Made by a program: the position numbers and the translations under genes. The notes below the pieces were generated by a model that had not been told where the DNA came from, searched no databases, and worked only from the letters and a program-made list of their open reading frames with translations. Positions 31,753 through 40,556 of a stretch of DNA of 64,000 nt are shown here, in pieces. The number at the start of each line of letters is the position of its first letter. Within the stretch, counting starts at the first letter, position 1. Origin of the DNA: Megasphaera sp. UBA1696 (GTDB lineage: Bacteria; Bacillota; Negativicutes; Veillonellales; Megasphaeraceae); NCBI GenBank assembly GCA_002319965.1, contig DCJQ01000024.1, positions 1-64,000 on the forward strand, given 5' to 3'.

Positions 31753-32355
31753 AAAGATGGCCCGGTCATCTTCCAGCATCTGGTGGAAACAGAACAAGGT
31801 CGCGTCCGTATCGGTCAGACTGTCGTGCCAACTGCGGCGGTTGTCATAGCCGTAATAGGCGGCACAGTTTCGAAGCTTGTCATAAGTGATGGTCTTCGTT
31901 TCCTTATAATGGATGAGGGAAAAAGCCTCGGCCAAGTCGAGATAGATGTCGCGGTCGGGCAGGACGACGCCCGATTCATAAAGGCGTTCGATATCGTTAA
32001 AGGTACCGTAGCCGACGATGAGGTCTGCGTCCATGAAAAGACGGCTGACTTCATCGGCCCATAGGATGAAGGGATCTTCGTGAGCCACTTGTTCCGGCGT
32101 GATATGATTGACTGCCATCGCTTCGTCCCATCGCTCCGTATGGATGGGCCTGAAATAACGGTTCAAGAGAACCTGGCCAAAACCGTTCATGATGGAAAGC
32201 TGAATGATTTCGGCGTCTGCCGTAAGTCCCGTCGTCTCTAAATCGAGGGTCAGGATGCGGGCCGGGTCGAGCGTCCGGATCGTTTTTTTGATGGCCGGCG
32301 ACAGGCGAATGCTTTGTCGGCGGGCCTTTTCTTTTTTGGACAGCATCTTTTTCAT
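31720..32355 (-). CDS. DnaQ-like (DEDDh) 3'-5' exonuclease
   Basis: A 211-residue exonuclease. LTLDLETTGLTADAEIIQLS is the ExoI block with Asp-x-Glu. The ExoIII block SWHDSLTDTDATL contains the His and Asp of the DEDDh class. The N-terminal 30 residues are basic. ATG at 32355 follows AAAGGAGG on the minus strand; a GTG at 32376 is in frame but lies in a hairpin. The last codons overlap a terminator stem. The ribosome site lies in an 18-bp inverted repeat that also spans its promoter. It may be a proofreading or single-strand-degrading enzyme; the target is unknown. Confidence 0.85.
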   Translation of the reverse strand: MKKMLSKKEKARRQSIRLSPAIKKTIRTLDPARILTLDLETTGLTADAEIIQLSIMNGFGQVLLNRYFRPIHTERWDEAMAVNHITPEQVAHEDPFILWADEVSRLFMDADLIVGYGTFNDIERLYESGVVLPDRDIYLDLAEAFSLIHYKETKTITYDKLRNCAAYYGYDNRRSWHDSLTDTDATLFCFHQMLEDDRAIFKKRRYPQLCG

Positions 32356-32357
32356 GG

Positions 32358-32408
32358 AAAAACCTCCTTTCTTCACAATGATATATTATATGAAGAAAGG
32401 AGGTTTTT
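32358..32408 (-). promoter_or_regulatory. 18-bp inverted repeat: terminator overlapping a promoter and ribosome site
   Basis: AAAAACCTCCTTTCTTCA (32358-32375) and TGAAGAAAGGAGGTTTTT (32391-32408) are perfect complements with a 15-base loop. On the minus strand the downstream arm carries the exonuclease's AGGAGG and a T run. Read-through RNA from the aldehyde dehydrogenase would fold into a terminator and hide the ribosome site. Confidence 0.85.
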
Positions 32409-32413
32409 GTCAA
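32385..32413 (-). promoter_or_regulatory. Consensus promoter of the exonuclease gene inside the inverted repeat
   Basis: On the minus strand TTGACA (32408-32413), 17-bp spacer (32391-32407), TATAAT (32385-32390). The spacer is one arm of the inverted repeat and the -10 lies in the loop, so RNA from this promoter lacks the upstream arm. Confidence 0.88.
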
Positions 32414-32442
32414 TTTATGATAGGAAATGAGCGGGCGGAGTA

Positions 32443-33921
32443 TTATTCGTAGTAGCCGTTCGGTTTTTCCGAGAAGTTGATGAGGATGTTCTTGGTCTGC
32501 ATGTAGTGGTACATCGTCGATCTGTCCGTTTCACGGCCGATACCGGAGAGCTTGTAGCCGCCGAAAGGAGCGCCGGCCGGCAGGGCATTGTAGGTGTTGA
32601 CCCACATACGGCCCGTCTGTACGCCTTTCGCTACGCGCAGAGCACGGTTGATGTCGCGGGTCCATACGGCGCCGCCGAGGCCGTAGATGCTGTCGTTAGC
32701 CATATCGATGACTTCTTCTTCCGTATCGAAGGGGATGATGACGACGACCGGCCCGAAGATTTCTTCCTGGGCGATGCGCATGTCGTTCTTGGCGTCAGCG
32801 AAGATGGTCGGACGGATGAAGTTGCCCTTTTCGAGGCCGTCGGTGGTAATCTTTTCACCGCCGCATACCAAGCGAGCGCCTTCTTTTTTGCCGATTTCGA
32901 TGTAGCTCAAAATCTTTTCGAGCTGCCGTTCGTCGACTTGAGCGCCCATCTGCGTTTCTTTCAGCCAAGGCAGGCCTACTTTGACGCGATTGAAGCGTTC
33001 AGCCAGTTCGTTTACGAATTTGTCGTAAATGCTGCGCTGTACGAAGATACGGGAACCGGCGCTGCAGACCTGGCCCTGGTTGAAGAGGATGCCGAATTCG
33101 GCGCCTTCCATAGCCATGTCCCATTTGCAGTCTTCAAAGAAGATGTTGGCCGATTTACCGCCAAGTTCCAACGTAGCCGGAATCAGTTTTTCCTGAGCTG
33201 CCTTGTAGACGTCGCGGCCGATTTCCGTCGAGCCCGTGAAGGCCAATTTCTGGATGTCCGGATGGTCGAGGAGGTACTGGCCGGAGCGGGAGCCCTTGCC
33301 GGTAATGATGTTGACGACACCGTCAGGCAGGACGCCTTCTAAGAGGTGCATCAATTCGAGGAGGCTGAGAGACGTCGAGCTGGACGGTTTGAGGACAATC
33401 GTGCAGCCGGCAGCTAAGGCCGGAGCCAGTTTCCAAGCACCCATGAGGAAGGGGAAGTTCCAAGGAATGACCTGACCGACGACACCAATCGGTTCATGGA
33501 TGACGATACTCATCATGTTTTCATCGAGGCTCGATACGCGGCCTTCTTCGTCGCGGAGGACGGCGGCGAAGTAACGGAAGTGGTCGGCACTGTAAGGAAT
33601 GTCGATGTTTCTCGTTTCACGAATCGGTTTGCCGTTGTCGAGGGATTCGATGAGAGCTAATTTATCGGCGTTCTGGTCGATAACATCAGCGATTTTTAAG
33701 AGGATATTCTGACGGTCGATGGGAGATACTTTTTTCCAAGCCGGGAAAGCAGCTTCGGCGGCACGGACGGCAGCGTCGACGTCTTCTTTCGTAGCTTCGG
33801 CGCAGACCGATAATTGTTCACCGTTAGAAGGATTGAAGGCTTTGAAGGTTGCGCCGTCGCTGGCGGGAACCCATTTGCCGTTAATATAGAGGTCGTAAGA
33901 TGAGCGAATAGCATTTTCCAT
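32443..33921 (-). CDS. NAD(P)-dependent aldehyde dehydrogenase
   Basis: A 492-residue aldehyde dehydrogenase of the betaine-aldehyde/ALDH class. N155 in PWNF, K178 in LKPS, general base E252 in LELGGKS and nucleophile C286 in NQGQVCSAGSR are all present. It oxidises an aldehyde to an acid; the substrate is not clear from sequence. GGGAG lies before the ATG on the minus strand. It has its own promoter flanked by inverted repeats, suggesting inducible control. A terminator-like inverted repeat separates it from the exonuclease gene. Confidence 0.92.
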   Translation of the reverse strand: MENAIRSSYDLYINGKWVPASDGATFKAFNPSNGEQLSVCAEATKEDVDAAVRAAEAAFPAWKKVSPIDRQNILLKIADVIDQNADKLALIESLDNGKPIRETRNIDIPYSADHFRYFAAVLRDEEGRVSSLDENMMSIVIHEPIGVVGQVIPWNFPFLMGAWKLAPALAAGCTIVLKPSSSTSLSLLELMHLLEGVLPDGVVNIITGKGSRSGQYLLDHPDIQKLAFTGSTEIGRDVYKAAQEKLIPATLELGGKSANIFFEDCKWDMAMEGAEFGILFNQGQVCSAGSRIFVQRSIYDKFVNELAERFNRVKVGLPWLKETQMGAQVDERQLEKILSYIEIGKKEGARLVCGGEKITTDGLEKGNFIRPTIFADAKNDMRIAQEEIFGPVVVIIPFDTEEEVIDMANDSIYGLGGAVWTRDINRALRVAKGVQTGRMWVNTYNALPAGAPFGGYKLSGIGRETDRSTMYHYMQTKNILINFSEKPNGYYE

Positions 33922-33935
33922 GAATTAACACTCCC

Positions 33936-34013
33936 TTTTCGTATAATTTTAGAATTTAAATAAAAATTGTTCTTTGTTATTGCTAAATGCATTATATCAT
34001 AAGTATACGAAAA
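33936..34013. promoter_or_regulatory. Paired operator-like repeats around the aldehyde dehydrogenase promoter
   Basis: TTTTCGTATA (33936-33945) and TATACGAAAA (34004-34013) are perfect inverted copies, one in the promoter spacer and one in the leader. A related AATACGAAAT lies near 34041-34050. Spacing fits binding by a dimeric repressor or loop formation; the regulator is unknown. Confidence 0.45.
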
Positions 34014-34020
34014 TGGTCAA
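33991..34020 (-). promoter_or_regulatory. Promoter of the aldehyde dehydrogenase gene
   Basis: On the minus strand TTGACC (34015-34020), 18-bp spacer, TATAAT (33991-33996). Confidence 0.82.
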
Positions 34021-34334
34021 TATTGTACTAAAAAGAACGTAATACGAAATGATTTACCGAGACACATAAGGAATATGGCGACTTCAGCTAGGATATGAAG
34101 CGGTGAGCTCATCCTGTAAAGACTTTGCCGGCGAAGCTGTCTGCCGGATTCGTTCATACTCCATTTATCGATGAAAAAGGTCAGTGAGTCCTGTGAATCT
34201 CTGCCATGGAGGAGAAACGGTACGAGCCTCAAAACCGGAGGTGCTGAAACGGTGGAAACATGCATTACTGCCGTTTTAAAGGGAGGGAACCGTGAAATGG
34301 TAAAAATGTGGTGTTCGTTGTAGGAGGTTCAGGT
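34021..34334. other. Gene-free stretch with several possible stem-loops
   Basis: No convincing gene. Several short complementary pairs occur: CCGGC/GCCGG around 34121-34145, GCCTC with GAGGT near 34226-34243, and AAACGG with CCGTTT near 34246-34276. A structured RNA or a decayed gene is possible. No known riboswitch signature was recognised. Confidence 0.3.
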
Positions 34335-34372
34335 TTGCAAATATTAGTAAAGCACGCTAAAATAGATAGCGT
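34335..34372 (+). promoter_or_regulatory. HAD-gene promoter with inverted repeat over the -10
   Basis: -35 TTGCAA (34335-34340), 17-bp spacer, -10 TAAAAT (34358-34363). ACGCTA (34354-34359) and TAGCGT (34367-34372) are inverted repeats that overlap the -10, a likely repressor site. Confidence 0.6.
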
Positions 34373-34405
34373 ACACAATAAGTATAGATTTCAGGAGTAT
34401 AGTCA

Positions 34406-35053
34406 ATGTATAAATACGTCTTATTCGATCTCGATGGAACCTTGACCGATTCTAAAGAGGGCATCCTTAATTCCGTGGCCTATGCCTTAGAAAAGATGGG
34501 CATTTCGTCCGAAGGCCGCCTCGATCCGCACGTCATCGTCGGTCCGCCGCTCTTAGATACCTTTGAAGGCTACTACGGTTTTGAGCCGGAAAAGGCCCGG
34601 CAGGCCTATTCCTTTTTTCAGGAACGATACAGCACAATCGGCAAGTTTGAAAACCGTGCTTTTGAAGGCATCGTTCCTTTATTAAAGAAACTAAGGGAAA
34701 AGGGCATTCGTTCTTTTGTGGCTACGTCGAAGCCCCAGGTCCACGCCGAAGCCATCTGTGAAAAATTCGGACTGGCGCCGTACTTAGAAGCCATTGCCGG
34801 TCCCGCTGTGGGCGGTACCGATACGAAGGCTGACGTCATGAAACGGATTCTGAAGGGCATCGATTCCCTTGAAAAAGGGGAAGCCGTCATGGTAGGCGAC
34901 CGCAAATTCGACATCATCGGCGCCCATGAATTGGGACTTCCCGTCATTTACGCCGCCTATGGCTACGGCAATCCGGCCGAACGAAAGGAATACGGTCCGG
35001 ACTACATCGCCGAAACCGTAGACGAGCTGGGCAAGTTGCTTCTCGCCGACTGA
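34406..35053 (+). CDS. HAD-family phosphatase (phosphoglycolate-phosphatase-like)
   Basis: A 215-residue HAD hydrolase with a helical cap. Motif I is FDLDGTLTDS at 7-16 with nucleophile and acid aspartates. Motif II is TSKP, motif III includes the later lysine, and motif IV is VMVGDRKFDIIGA. It is most like Gph/PgmB-type phosphatases; the substrate is uncertain. CAGGAG precedes the ATG. Its promoter carries an inverted repeat, so expression may be regulated. It is followed by a large M16 protease with separate translation signals. Confidence 0.88.
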   Translation: MYKYVLFDLDGTLTDSKEGILNSVAYALEKMGISSEGRLDPHVIVGPPLLDTFEGYYGFEPEKARQAYSFFQERYSTIGKFENRAFEGIVPLLKKLREKGIRSFVATSKPQVHAEAICEKFGLAPYLEAIAGPAVGGTDTKADVMKRILKGIDSLEKGEAVMVGDRKFDIIGAHELGLPVIYAAYGYGNPAERKEYGPDYIAETVDELGKLLLAD

Positions 35054-35151
35054 CGGTTCACGGCGATGGCTTCAATTCGTCGTGACTATGAGTATATATT
35101 GAGTTTTATATAAGCTATATTAGAAGATAATATATGATAAGGAGCATTTTT

Positions 35152-38073
35152 ATGAAGTTACAAGAAAAACAGAAGATTCACGGCTTTACCGTTGAGCGTT
35201 CGCAGTACGTTCCGGAACTCCACAGCCAGGCTTATGAACTGCACCACGACCAGTCCGGTGCCCACCTGCTCTACATCGAAAATGATGACGACAATAAGGT
35301 CTTTTCCATCTCCTTCCGTACGACGCCGTCGGACAGTACCGGTGTGCCTCATATTTGTGAGCACTCGACCCTTTGCGGCTCTCGGAAATTCCCGTTGAAA
35401 GAACCCTTCGTCGAACTGGTCAAAGGCTCGCTCAATACCTTCCTCAACGCCATGACTTTTCCGGATAAGACCATGTATCCCGTCGCCAGCCGCAATGCGG
35501 CCGACTTCAAAAATCTGATGGACGTCTACATGGATGCCGTCTTCTTCCCGAATATGCTGAAGGACAAACAGGTCCTGATGCAGGAAGGCTGGCATTACCA
35601 CCTCGATTCGGCCGACAGTGACCTCATTTATCGCGGCGTCGTCTATAATGAAATGAAAGGCGTCTTTTCATCGCCGGACTCTCAGCTCGAACGGCACGTC
35701 ATGGAGAATCTCTTCCCCGATACGACCTACGGCGTTGAATCGGGTGGTGACCCTGACGACATTCCCAACCTGACCCAGGAAGACTTCGTCAAATTCCATG
35801 GCACATACTACCATCCGTCGAACAGCTATATTTTCCTCTACGGCGATATGGATATCGACCAGACCCTGGCCTTCATCGACGGCGAATACTTGAGCCAATT
35901 CCAGCTTCAGTCTGTCGATTCGGCCATCGGCCGTCAGGCTTTCCCGGGCAGCGCCGTCAAAACCTATCCCTACGGCATCGCTTCCGGCGAAAAGACGGAA
36001 CACAAGACACTCCACAGCCTGACTTACGTCATCGACCAGGCCCTCGATCCGACGGTGGCCCTGGCCTTTAAAGTCCTGACCTATGTCCTCCTCCAGTCGC
36101 CGGCAGCGCCCCTTAAAAAGGCCCTCGTCGACGCCGGCCTCGGTAAGGACATTTCCGGGGACTTCCAGGACGGCATCCTCCAGCCCTTGTGGAGCATCTC
36201 CGTCAATGGTTCCGATCCGGATAAGCAGGATAAGATCATGCCTATCGTCACCGATGTTTTGCGCCGCATGGTACAAGACGGTCTCGACAAGACGCTTTTG
36301 ACCGGTGCCTTGAACCGGACGGAATTCACCCTTCGTGAAGCCGACTTTGCCGGCCGTCCCAAAGGCCTTATCTATGCCATCCGCTGCATGGATACCTGGC
36401 TCTATGACCTCGATCCTTTAGAAGCCCTGTCTTATGAAAAATCCCTTGACGTCCTGCGCAAGGGCATTGACAACGGTTACTTTGAAGACTTGATCCGGCG
36501 CTATATCCTCGATAATGCCTACTACGCTCTGGTATCGCTGGTACCGGAACCGGGCCTTACGGAAAAACGCGATAAGGCCTTAGCTGAAAAACTGGCAGCC
36601 TACAAAGCGTCCCTTACGAAAGAAGAAATCGATGCCATCGTCGCTGAATCAGAAGCCCTGAAACTGCGCCAGGCGACGCCGGATACGCCGGAAGCCTTGG
36701 AATCGATTCCGACCTTATCTCGTGACGACCTCGAAAAGAAAGTCGATACGGTGGTCATGCATGAAGAACGACTCGGCGATGTGACCTTGTGCCATGTGCC
36801 CGATGAAACGAACGGCATTACCTACGTCAATGCTTACTTCGACCTTCACGGTCTGACGCGGGAAGAAATTTCCTATGCGTATCTTTTGAGTGATATCCTC
36901 GGCGACATCGATACTAAGTCTCATACGTACGGCGAACTGGCGTCCCTCATCGACCTCTACACCGGCGGCATCGGTTACAGCGTGTCGGCCTATTCTAACC
37001 GCTTGGACAACAGCGATTATACGCCCGTATTCCGGATTAAAGCTAAAGGATTGGCTATTAACTTCGATAAATTAATCGACCTCTTGCGGGAAATCTCCTT
37101 AGAAACGGTCTTTACCAACCGGGAACGATTGATCGAACTGGTCGATGAAATCAAGGCCGGTTGGGATATGGATACCTTCCGCCGCGGCCATACGATCGTC
37201 ATGCACCGCGTCCTGTCCTACGTATCGCCGGTTGAAGCTTTCTGCGATGCCGGAGAATTCTCGTACTATGAATTCATTACGGATATTGCAAAACGCATCA
37301 AGACCGATGCCGATGAAATTGGCAGGAAACTAACGAATCTCATGGAAAAAATCTTCAGCCGCTCAGCTCTGACCTTAGAAATGACGGCCAGTGACAGCGA
37401 TTGGGACGGCGCTAAGGCCAGTGCTGCCCGCTGGACAGAAGCCTTGCCGCAGGGAGAAAAGCGGACCGGGCTTTGTGACTTCGGCCTCACGGCTAAGAAC
37501 GAAGGCATCATGACCAGCGGTACCGTCCAGTACGTCGCGAAAGGCGGCAACTTCCGCGGTCACGGTTACGACTATACCGGGGCTTTGATGGTTCTCGATA
37601 CGATCCTCCAGTACGGTTATTTATGGACTAAGGTTCGCGTCCAGGGTGGGGCCTACGGTGCTTTTACCCGCTTCTATGATAACGGCGACATGGTATTTTG
37701 CTCCTACCGGGATCCGAATCTGCGTTCCAGCGTCGAAGCCTATGACGGCTTGGCGGACTACTTAAAGACCTTTGACGTATCGGACCGGGAAATGACGAAA
37801 TACGTCATCGGTACCCTGAGCCGAATCGACGTGCCTCTGACGCCGTCCCTTCGCGGTGAAAAAGCCATGACCCGTTACTTTACAGGGACGACGGACGAAG
37901 TTGCCCAGGCTCGCCGCGATCAGCTTTTGGCGACGACGGCAGCCGACATCAAGGCCCTTTCTCCGCTCATCGAATCGGTCATGAAGGATGATAACCTGTG
38001 CGTCATGGGCAGTGAAGCGACGATTCGCCAGGAAAAAGACCTGTTTACGAACCTCGTTTCCCTTCCCGACTAA
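35152..38073 (+). CDS. M16C insulinase-family zinc metalloprotease (PreP-like)
   Basis: A 973-residue protease of the presequence-protease subfamily, which carries both halves of the peptide-degrading chamber in one chain. The inverted zinc motif HICEH is at 67-71, and the downstream ligand is E167 in NEMKGVF. The C-terminal half is the inactive, chamber-forming domain. It lacks a signal peptide, so it probably degrades peptides in the cytoplasm. ATG at 35152 is preferred to an in-frame upstream start because AAGGAG (35139-35144) precedes it. gluQ begins four bases after the stop. Confidence 0.92.
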   Translation: MKLQEKQKIHGFTVERSQYVPELHSQAYELHHDQSGAHLLYIENDDDNKVFSISFRTTPSDSTGVPHICEHSTLCGSRKFPLKEPFVELVKGSLNTFLNAMTFPDKTMYPVASRNAADFKNLMDVYMDAVFFPNMLKDKQVLMQEGWHYHLDSADSDLIYRGVVYNEMKGVFSSPDSQLERHVMENLFPDTTYGVESGGDPDDIPNLTQEDFVKFHGTYYHPSNSYIFLYGDMDIDQTLAFIDGEYLSQFQLQSVDSAIGRQAFPGSAVKTYPYGIASGEKTEHKTLHSLTYVIDQALDPTVALAFKVLTYVLLQSPAAPLKKALVDAGLGKDISGDFQDGILQPLWSISVNGSDPDKQDKIMPIVTDVLRRMVQDGLDKTLLTGALNRTEFTLREADFAGRPKGLIYAIRCMDTWLYDLDPLEALSYEKSLDVLRKGIDNGYFEDLIRRYILDNAYYALVSLVPEPGLTEKRDKALAEKLAAYKASLTKEEIDAIVAESEALKLRQATPDTPEALESIPTLSRDDLEKKVDTVVMHEERLGDVTLCHVPDETNGITYVNAYFDLHGLTREEISYAYLLSDILGDIDTKSHTYGELASLIDLYTGGIGYSVSAYSNRLDNSDYTPVFRIKAKGLAINFDKLIDLLREISLETVFTNRERLIELVDEIKAGWDMDTFRRGHTIVMHRVLSYVSPVEAFCDAGEFSYYEFITDIAKRIKTDADEIGRKLTNLMEKIFSRSALTLEMTASDSDWDGAKASAARWTEALPQGEKRTGLCDFGLTAKNEGIMTSGTVQYVAKGGNFRGHGYDYTGALMVLDTILQYGYLWTKVRVQGGAYGAFTRFYDNGDMVFCSYRDPNLRSSVEAYDGLADYLKTFDVSDREMTKYVIGTLSRIDVPLTPSLRGEKAMTRYFTGTTDEVAQARRDQLLATTAADIKALSPLIESVMKDDNLCVMGSEATIRQEKDLFTNLVSLPD

Positions 38074-38076
38074 GGC

Positions 38077-39015
38077 ATGGCTTCCATGCGAGGGCGATTT
38101 GCGCCGAGCCCGACAGGATATATCCACCTGGGAAACGTCTGGTCGGCCTTTTTGGCCTGGCTCCAAGTGCGTCAAGGCGGAGGCACCTTGGTCCTGCGGA
38201 TTGAAGACATTGATGAACAGCGTTCCAAGGCTGTGTATACCAAGGCGCTTATGGAAGACCTTTCATGGCTTGGCCTTGACTGGGACGAAGGCCCCGATGT
38301 GGGAGGCCCTTACGGTCCTTACGTCCAGCAGGAACGCTACGACCGTTATGATGAGGCCTTGGACGTCCTGCGGGAAAAAGGCCTGCTTTATCCCTGCTAC
38401 TGCAGTCGGACGCGGCTTCAGGCCATCGGGGCGCCTCATGCCGGCGAACATACGGTGTACGACGGCCATTGTTACGGCCTGAGTGAGGTCGAACGCCGCC
38501 GTATGACCAAGAAACCGTCTTGGCGCATCCATGTACCGGACGAAACCATTTACTTTACCGATGGTGTTTACGGAAAGCAGGCTGGGAATCTGCCCCACGG
38601 CTGCGGTGACTTCGTTGTCCGCCGGGCCGATGACATGTATGCCTATCAGCTGGCCGTCTCCGTCGATGACGGCAGTATGGCCATAACCCACGTCTTGCGC
38701 GGTGAAGATCTCTTGTCGTCAACGGCCCAACAGATTTGGCTTATGAAAATCCTTGGCTATGAAGCACCCCACTATACCCACGTGCCGATGCTCATCGACG
38801 GCGATGGGAACCGCCTGTCGAAACGGCAGCAGGGCATTACCGTCCGAGCTTTACGGCAGGACGGCGTCGATGCCGAGACAATTTTATCCCACCTGGCCTA
38901 TGCCGGCGGCTTGGTTCCGGAACGGCGCCGCTATAGCCGAGCTGAATTAGTGGCCCTTTGTGACTTTAAAAAAATGCATACTGAGCCGATTGTTATTACC
39001 GGAACGATGAAGTAA
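38077..39015 (+). CDS. gluQ: Glutamyl-Q tRNA(Asp) synthetase
   Basis: A 312-residue GluRS catalytic-domain paralogue that attaches glutamate to queuosine in tRNA(Asp). The class I motif appears as APSPTGYIHLGN. The KMSKS equivalent is RLSKRQQG, and the zinc-binding cysteines are in YPCYCSR and GHCYG. It lacks the C-terminal anticodon-binding half of GluRS, as expected. ATG at 38077 lies four bases after the protease stop; an in-frame ATG at 38086 is also possible. It links to the queuosine genes queT, queF, queD and queE elsewhere in this window. A terminator follows. Confidence 0.92.
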   Translation: MASMRGRFAPSPTGYIHLGNVWSAFLAWLQVRQGGGTLVLRIEDIDEQRSKAVYTKALMEDLSWLGLDWDEGPDVGGPYGPYVQQERYDRYDEALDVLREKGLLYPCYCSRTRLQAIGAPHAGEHTVYDGHCYGLSEVERRRMTKKPSWRIHVPDETIYFTDGVYGKQAGNLPHGCGDFVVRRADDMYAYQLAVSVDDGSMAITHVLRGEDLLSSTAQQIWLMKILGYEAPHYTHVPMLIDGDGNRLSKRQQGITVRALRQDGVDAETILSHLAYAGGLVPERRRYSRAELVALCDFKKMHTEPIVITGTMK

Positions 39016-39040
39016 ATCGGTTTACTAAACGATATATTAA

Positions 39041-39079
39041 AAAAGTAGGCTGTCGCCAGTGCGACAGCTTATTTTTTTT
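39041..39079 (+). terminator. Intrinsic terminator after gluQ
   Basis: GCTGTCGC (39049-39056) pairs with GCGACAGC (39061-39068), loop CAGT, flanking TA pairs, then eight T residues (39072-39079). Confidence 0.9.
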
Positions 39080-39100
39080 CTCCATTCTTTGTCAACATTA

Positions 39101-39150
39101 TTGTCACAGAGTGTGTAAATGTGGTAGAATGTGGGGGAGAGTGAAAGGAG
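39101..39150 (+). promoter_or_regulatory. dcw-cluster promoter with MraZ-type operator repeats
   Basis: -35 TTGTCA (39101-39106), 18-bp spacer, extended -10 TGGTAGAAT (39122-39130). GTG-starting units recur with exact 10-base period at 39111, 39121, 39131 and 39141, including GTGGTAGAAT and GTGGGGGAGA. This spaced GTGG pattern is how MraZ binds its own promoter. Confidence 0.78.
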
Positions 39151-39161
39151 TGACGCGCCTA

Positions 39162-39602
39162 ATGTTTATGGGAGAATACGAACATACAATCGACGCTAAA
39201 GGTCGCGTCATTTTGCCTGTCAAATTTCGGGATGAACTCGGGCCAACCTTCATCGTTACCCGAGGTTTGGAAGGCTGCCTTTCCGTTTACACGATGGAAG
39301 CATGGATGAGGTTTGCCGGAAGTTTAAAACAGCTGAAGGCATCGAAGGAAAACGTCCGTGCTTTCCAGCGGTTCGTCTTTGGCAGTGCTGCTGAAGTCGA
39401 ATTCGATAAGCAAGGCCGTATCCTTATTCCGGCTACTTTGCGGGCCTATGCGAAGCTGGTTAAGGATGTGACCGTTCTGGGGACAGGAGACAAGGTCGAA
39501 ATTTGGAGTAAAGACGCATATGAAGCCTATGTTGCCAAGACTGTTCCGGCCATGGAAGAAATCGCCGAAAGCCTCGACGATTTCCTGAACCTGGACTTTT
39601 AG
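39162..39602 (+). CDS. mraZ: Transcriptional regulator MraZ
   Basis: A 146-residue MraZ with two AbrB-like swapped-hairpin repeats: GEYEHTIDAKGRVILPVKFR and, later, AAEVEFDKQGRILIPATLR. The DxKGR and DxQGR signatures are intact. It forms ring oligomers and represses the division/cell-wall cluster by binding repeats at its promoter, which are visible directly upstream. The start at 39162 gives the family's N-terminus; an in-frame start at 39111 lies inside the operator. The Shine-Dalgarno AAAGGAG is about 11 bases away. Confidence 0.95.
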   Translation: MFMGEYEHTIDAKGRVILPVKFRDELGPTFIVTRGLEGCLSVYTMEAWMRFAGSLKQLKASKENVRAFQRFVFGSAAEVEFDKQGRILIPATLRAYAKLVKDVTVLGTGDKVEIWSKDAYEAYVAKTVPAMEEIAESLDDFLNLDF

Positions 39603-39610
39603 GAGGAATT

Positions 39611-40543
39611 ATGGATTTTCATCACGTCAGTGTTCTTCGTAAGGAAACCATAGCCAATTTAATAACTGATACCAGCGGCGTTTACGTCGACTGTACCCTC
39701 GGAGGCGGCGGCCATTCCAAGGCCTTAGCCGATCAGCTGACGGGTGAGGCGACGATTATCGGTCTTGACCAAGACCGGGACGCCATTGCAGCGGCAACGG
39801 AACGCCTTTCTGATACGCCGTGCCGACATATTCTCGTGCAGCGCAATTTCAGGTATATATCGGAAGTCCTCGACGAACTTCACATTGATACCGTCGACGG
39901 CATTATGTTTGATCTCGGCGTATCGAGTTATCAACTGGATACACCGGACCGGGGATTTTCTTATATGCAGGACGGCCCCCTCGACATGCGCATGGACCGC
40001 AGCCAGGGCCGCAGCGCTTACGACGTCGTAAACGGTTACAGCGAAGCCGACTTATACCGTATCATCAAAGATTATGGGGAAGAACGGTGGGCTAAGCGCA
40101 TTGCCGAATTCATCGTGAAAGAACGTCAGGAAAAACCTTTAGAACGGACGGAAGAACTGGTTCACGTTATTAAAAAAGCCATTCCGGCCGGCGCTCGCAA
40201 GGACGGGCCGCACCCGGCGAAGCGAACGTTTCAGGCCATCCGAATCGAAGTCAATGACGAATTGGGAATCTTAAAGGATTCCCTGGAACATGCCGCTCAG
40301 CGTTTAAAGCGCGGAGGACGTTTGTGTGTCATTACCTTCCATTCCCTGGAGGATCGTATTGCAAAACAGACGCTGCGTCTGTTGGCGACCGATTGTATCT
40401 GTCCGCCCGATATGCCGGTTTGCACCTGCCATCATCAGGCCATCCTAAAAGTAAAGCGACAACCCATTTTACCGTCGCCGGAGGAACTGGATTTGAATCC
40501 GAGGGCCCGCAGTGCAAAACTTCGCGTCGGTATCCGTAAATGA
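39611..40543 (+). CDS. rsmH: 16S rRNA (cytosine-1402-N4)-methyltransferase
   Basis: A 310-residue SAM methyltransferase. The SAM site appears as VDCTLGGGGHSKALAD, followed by GLDQDRDAI. The family segment FDLGVSSYQLD and the C-terminal ITFHSLEDRIAKQ are diagnostic. It modifies the decoding centre of 16S rRNA and is almost always second in the dcw cluster, as here, nine bases after mraZ. AGGAGG lies in that gap. Confidence 0.96.
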   Translation: MDFHHVSVLRKETIANLITDTSGVYVDCTLGGGGHSKALADQLTGEATIIGLDQDRDAIAAATERLSDTPCRHILVQRNFRYISEVLDELHIDTVDGIMFDLGVSSYQLDTPDRGFSYMQDGPLDMRMDRSQGRSAYDVVNGYSEADLYRIIKDYGEERWAKRIAEFIVKERQEKPLERTEELVHVIKKAIPAGARKDGPHPAKRTFQAIRIEVNDELGILKDSLEHAAQRLKRGGRLCVITFHSLEDRIAKQTLRLLATDCICPPDMPVCTCHHQAILKVKRQPILPSPEELDLNPRARSAKLRVGIRK

Positions 40544-40556
40544 AGGAGCCAAGCTA

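Noticed and set aside
34017..34265. 82-codon minus-strand ORF upstream of the aldehyde dehydrogenase
   Set aside because: No ribosome site or recognisable sequence; it runs across the dehydrogenase promoter.
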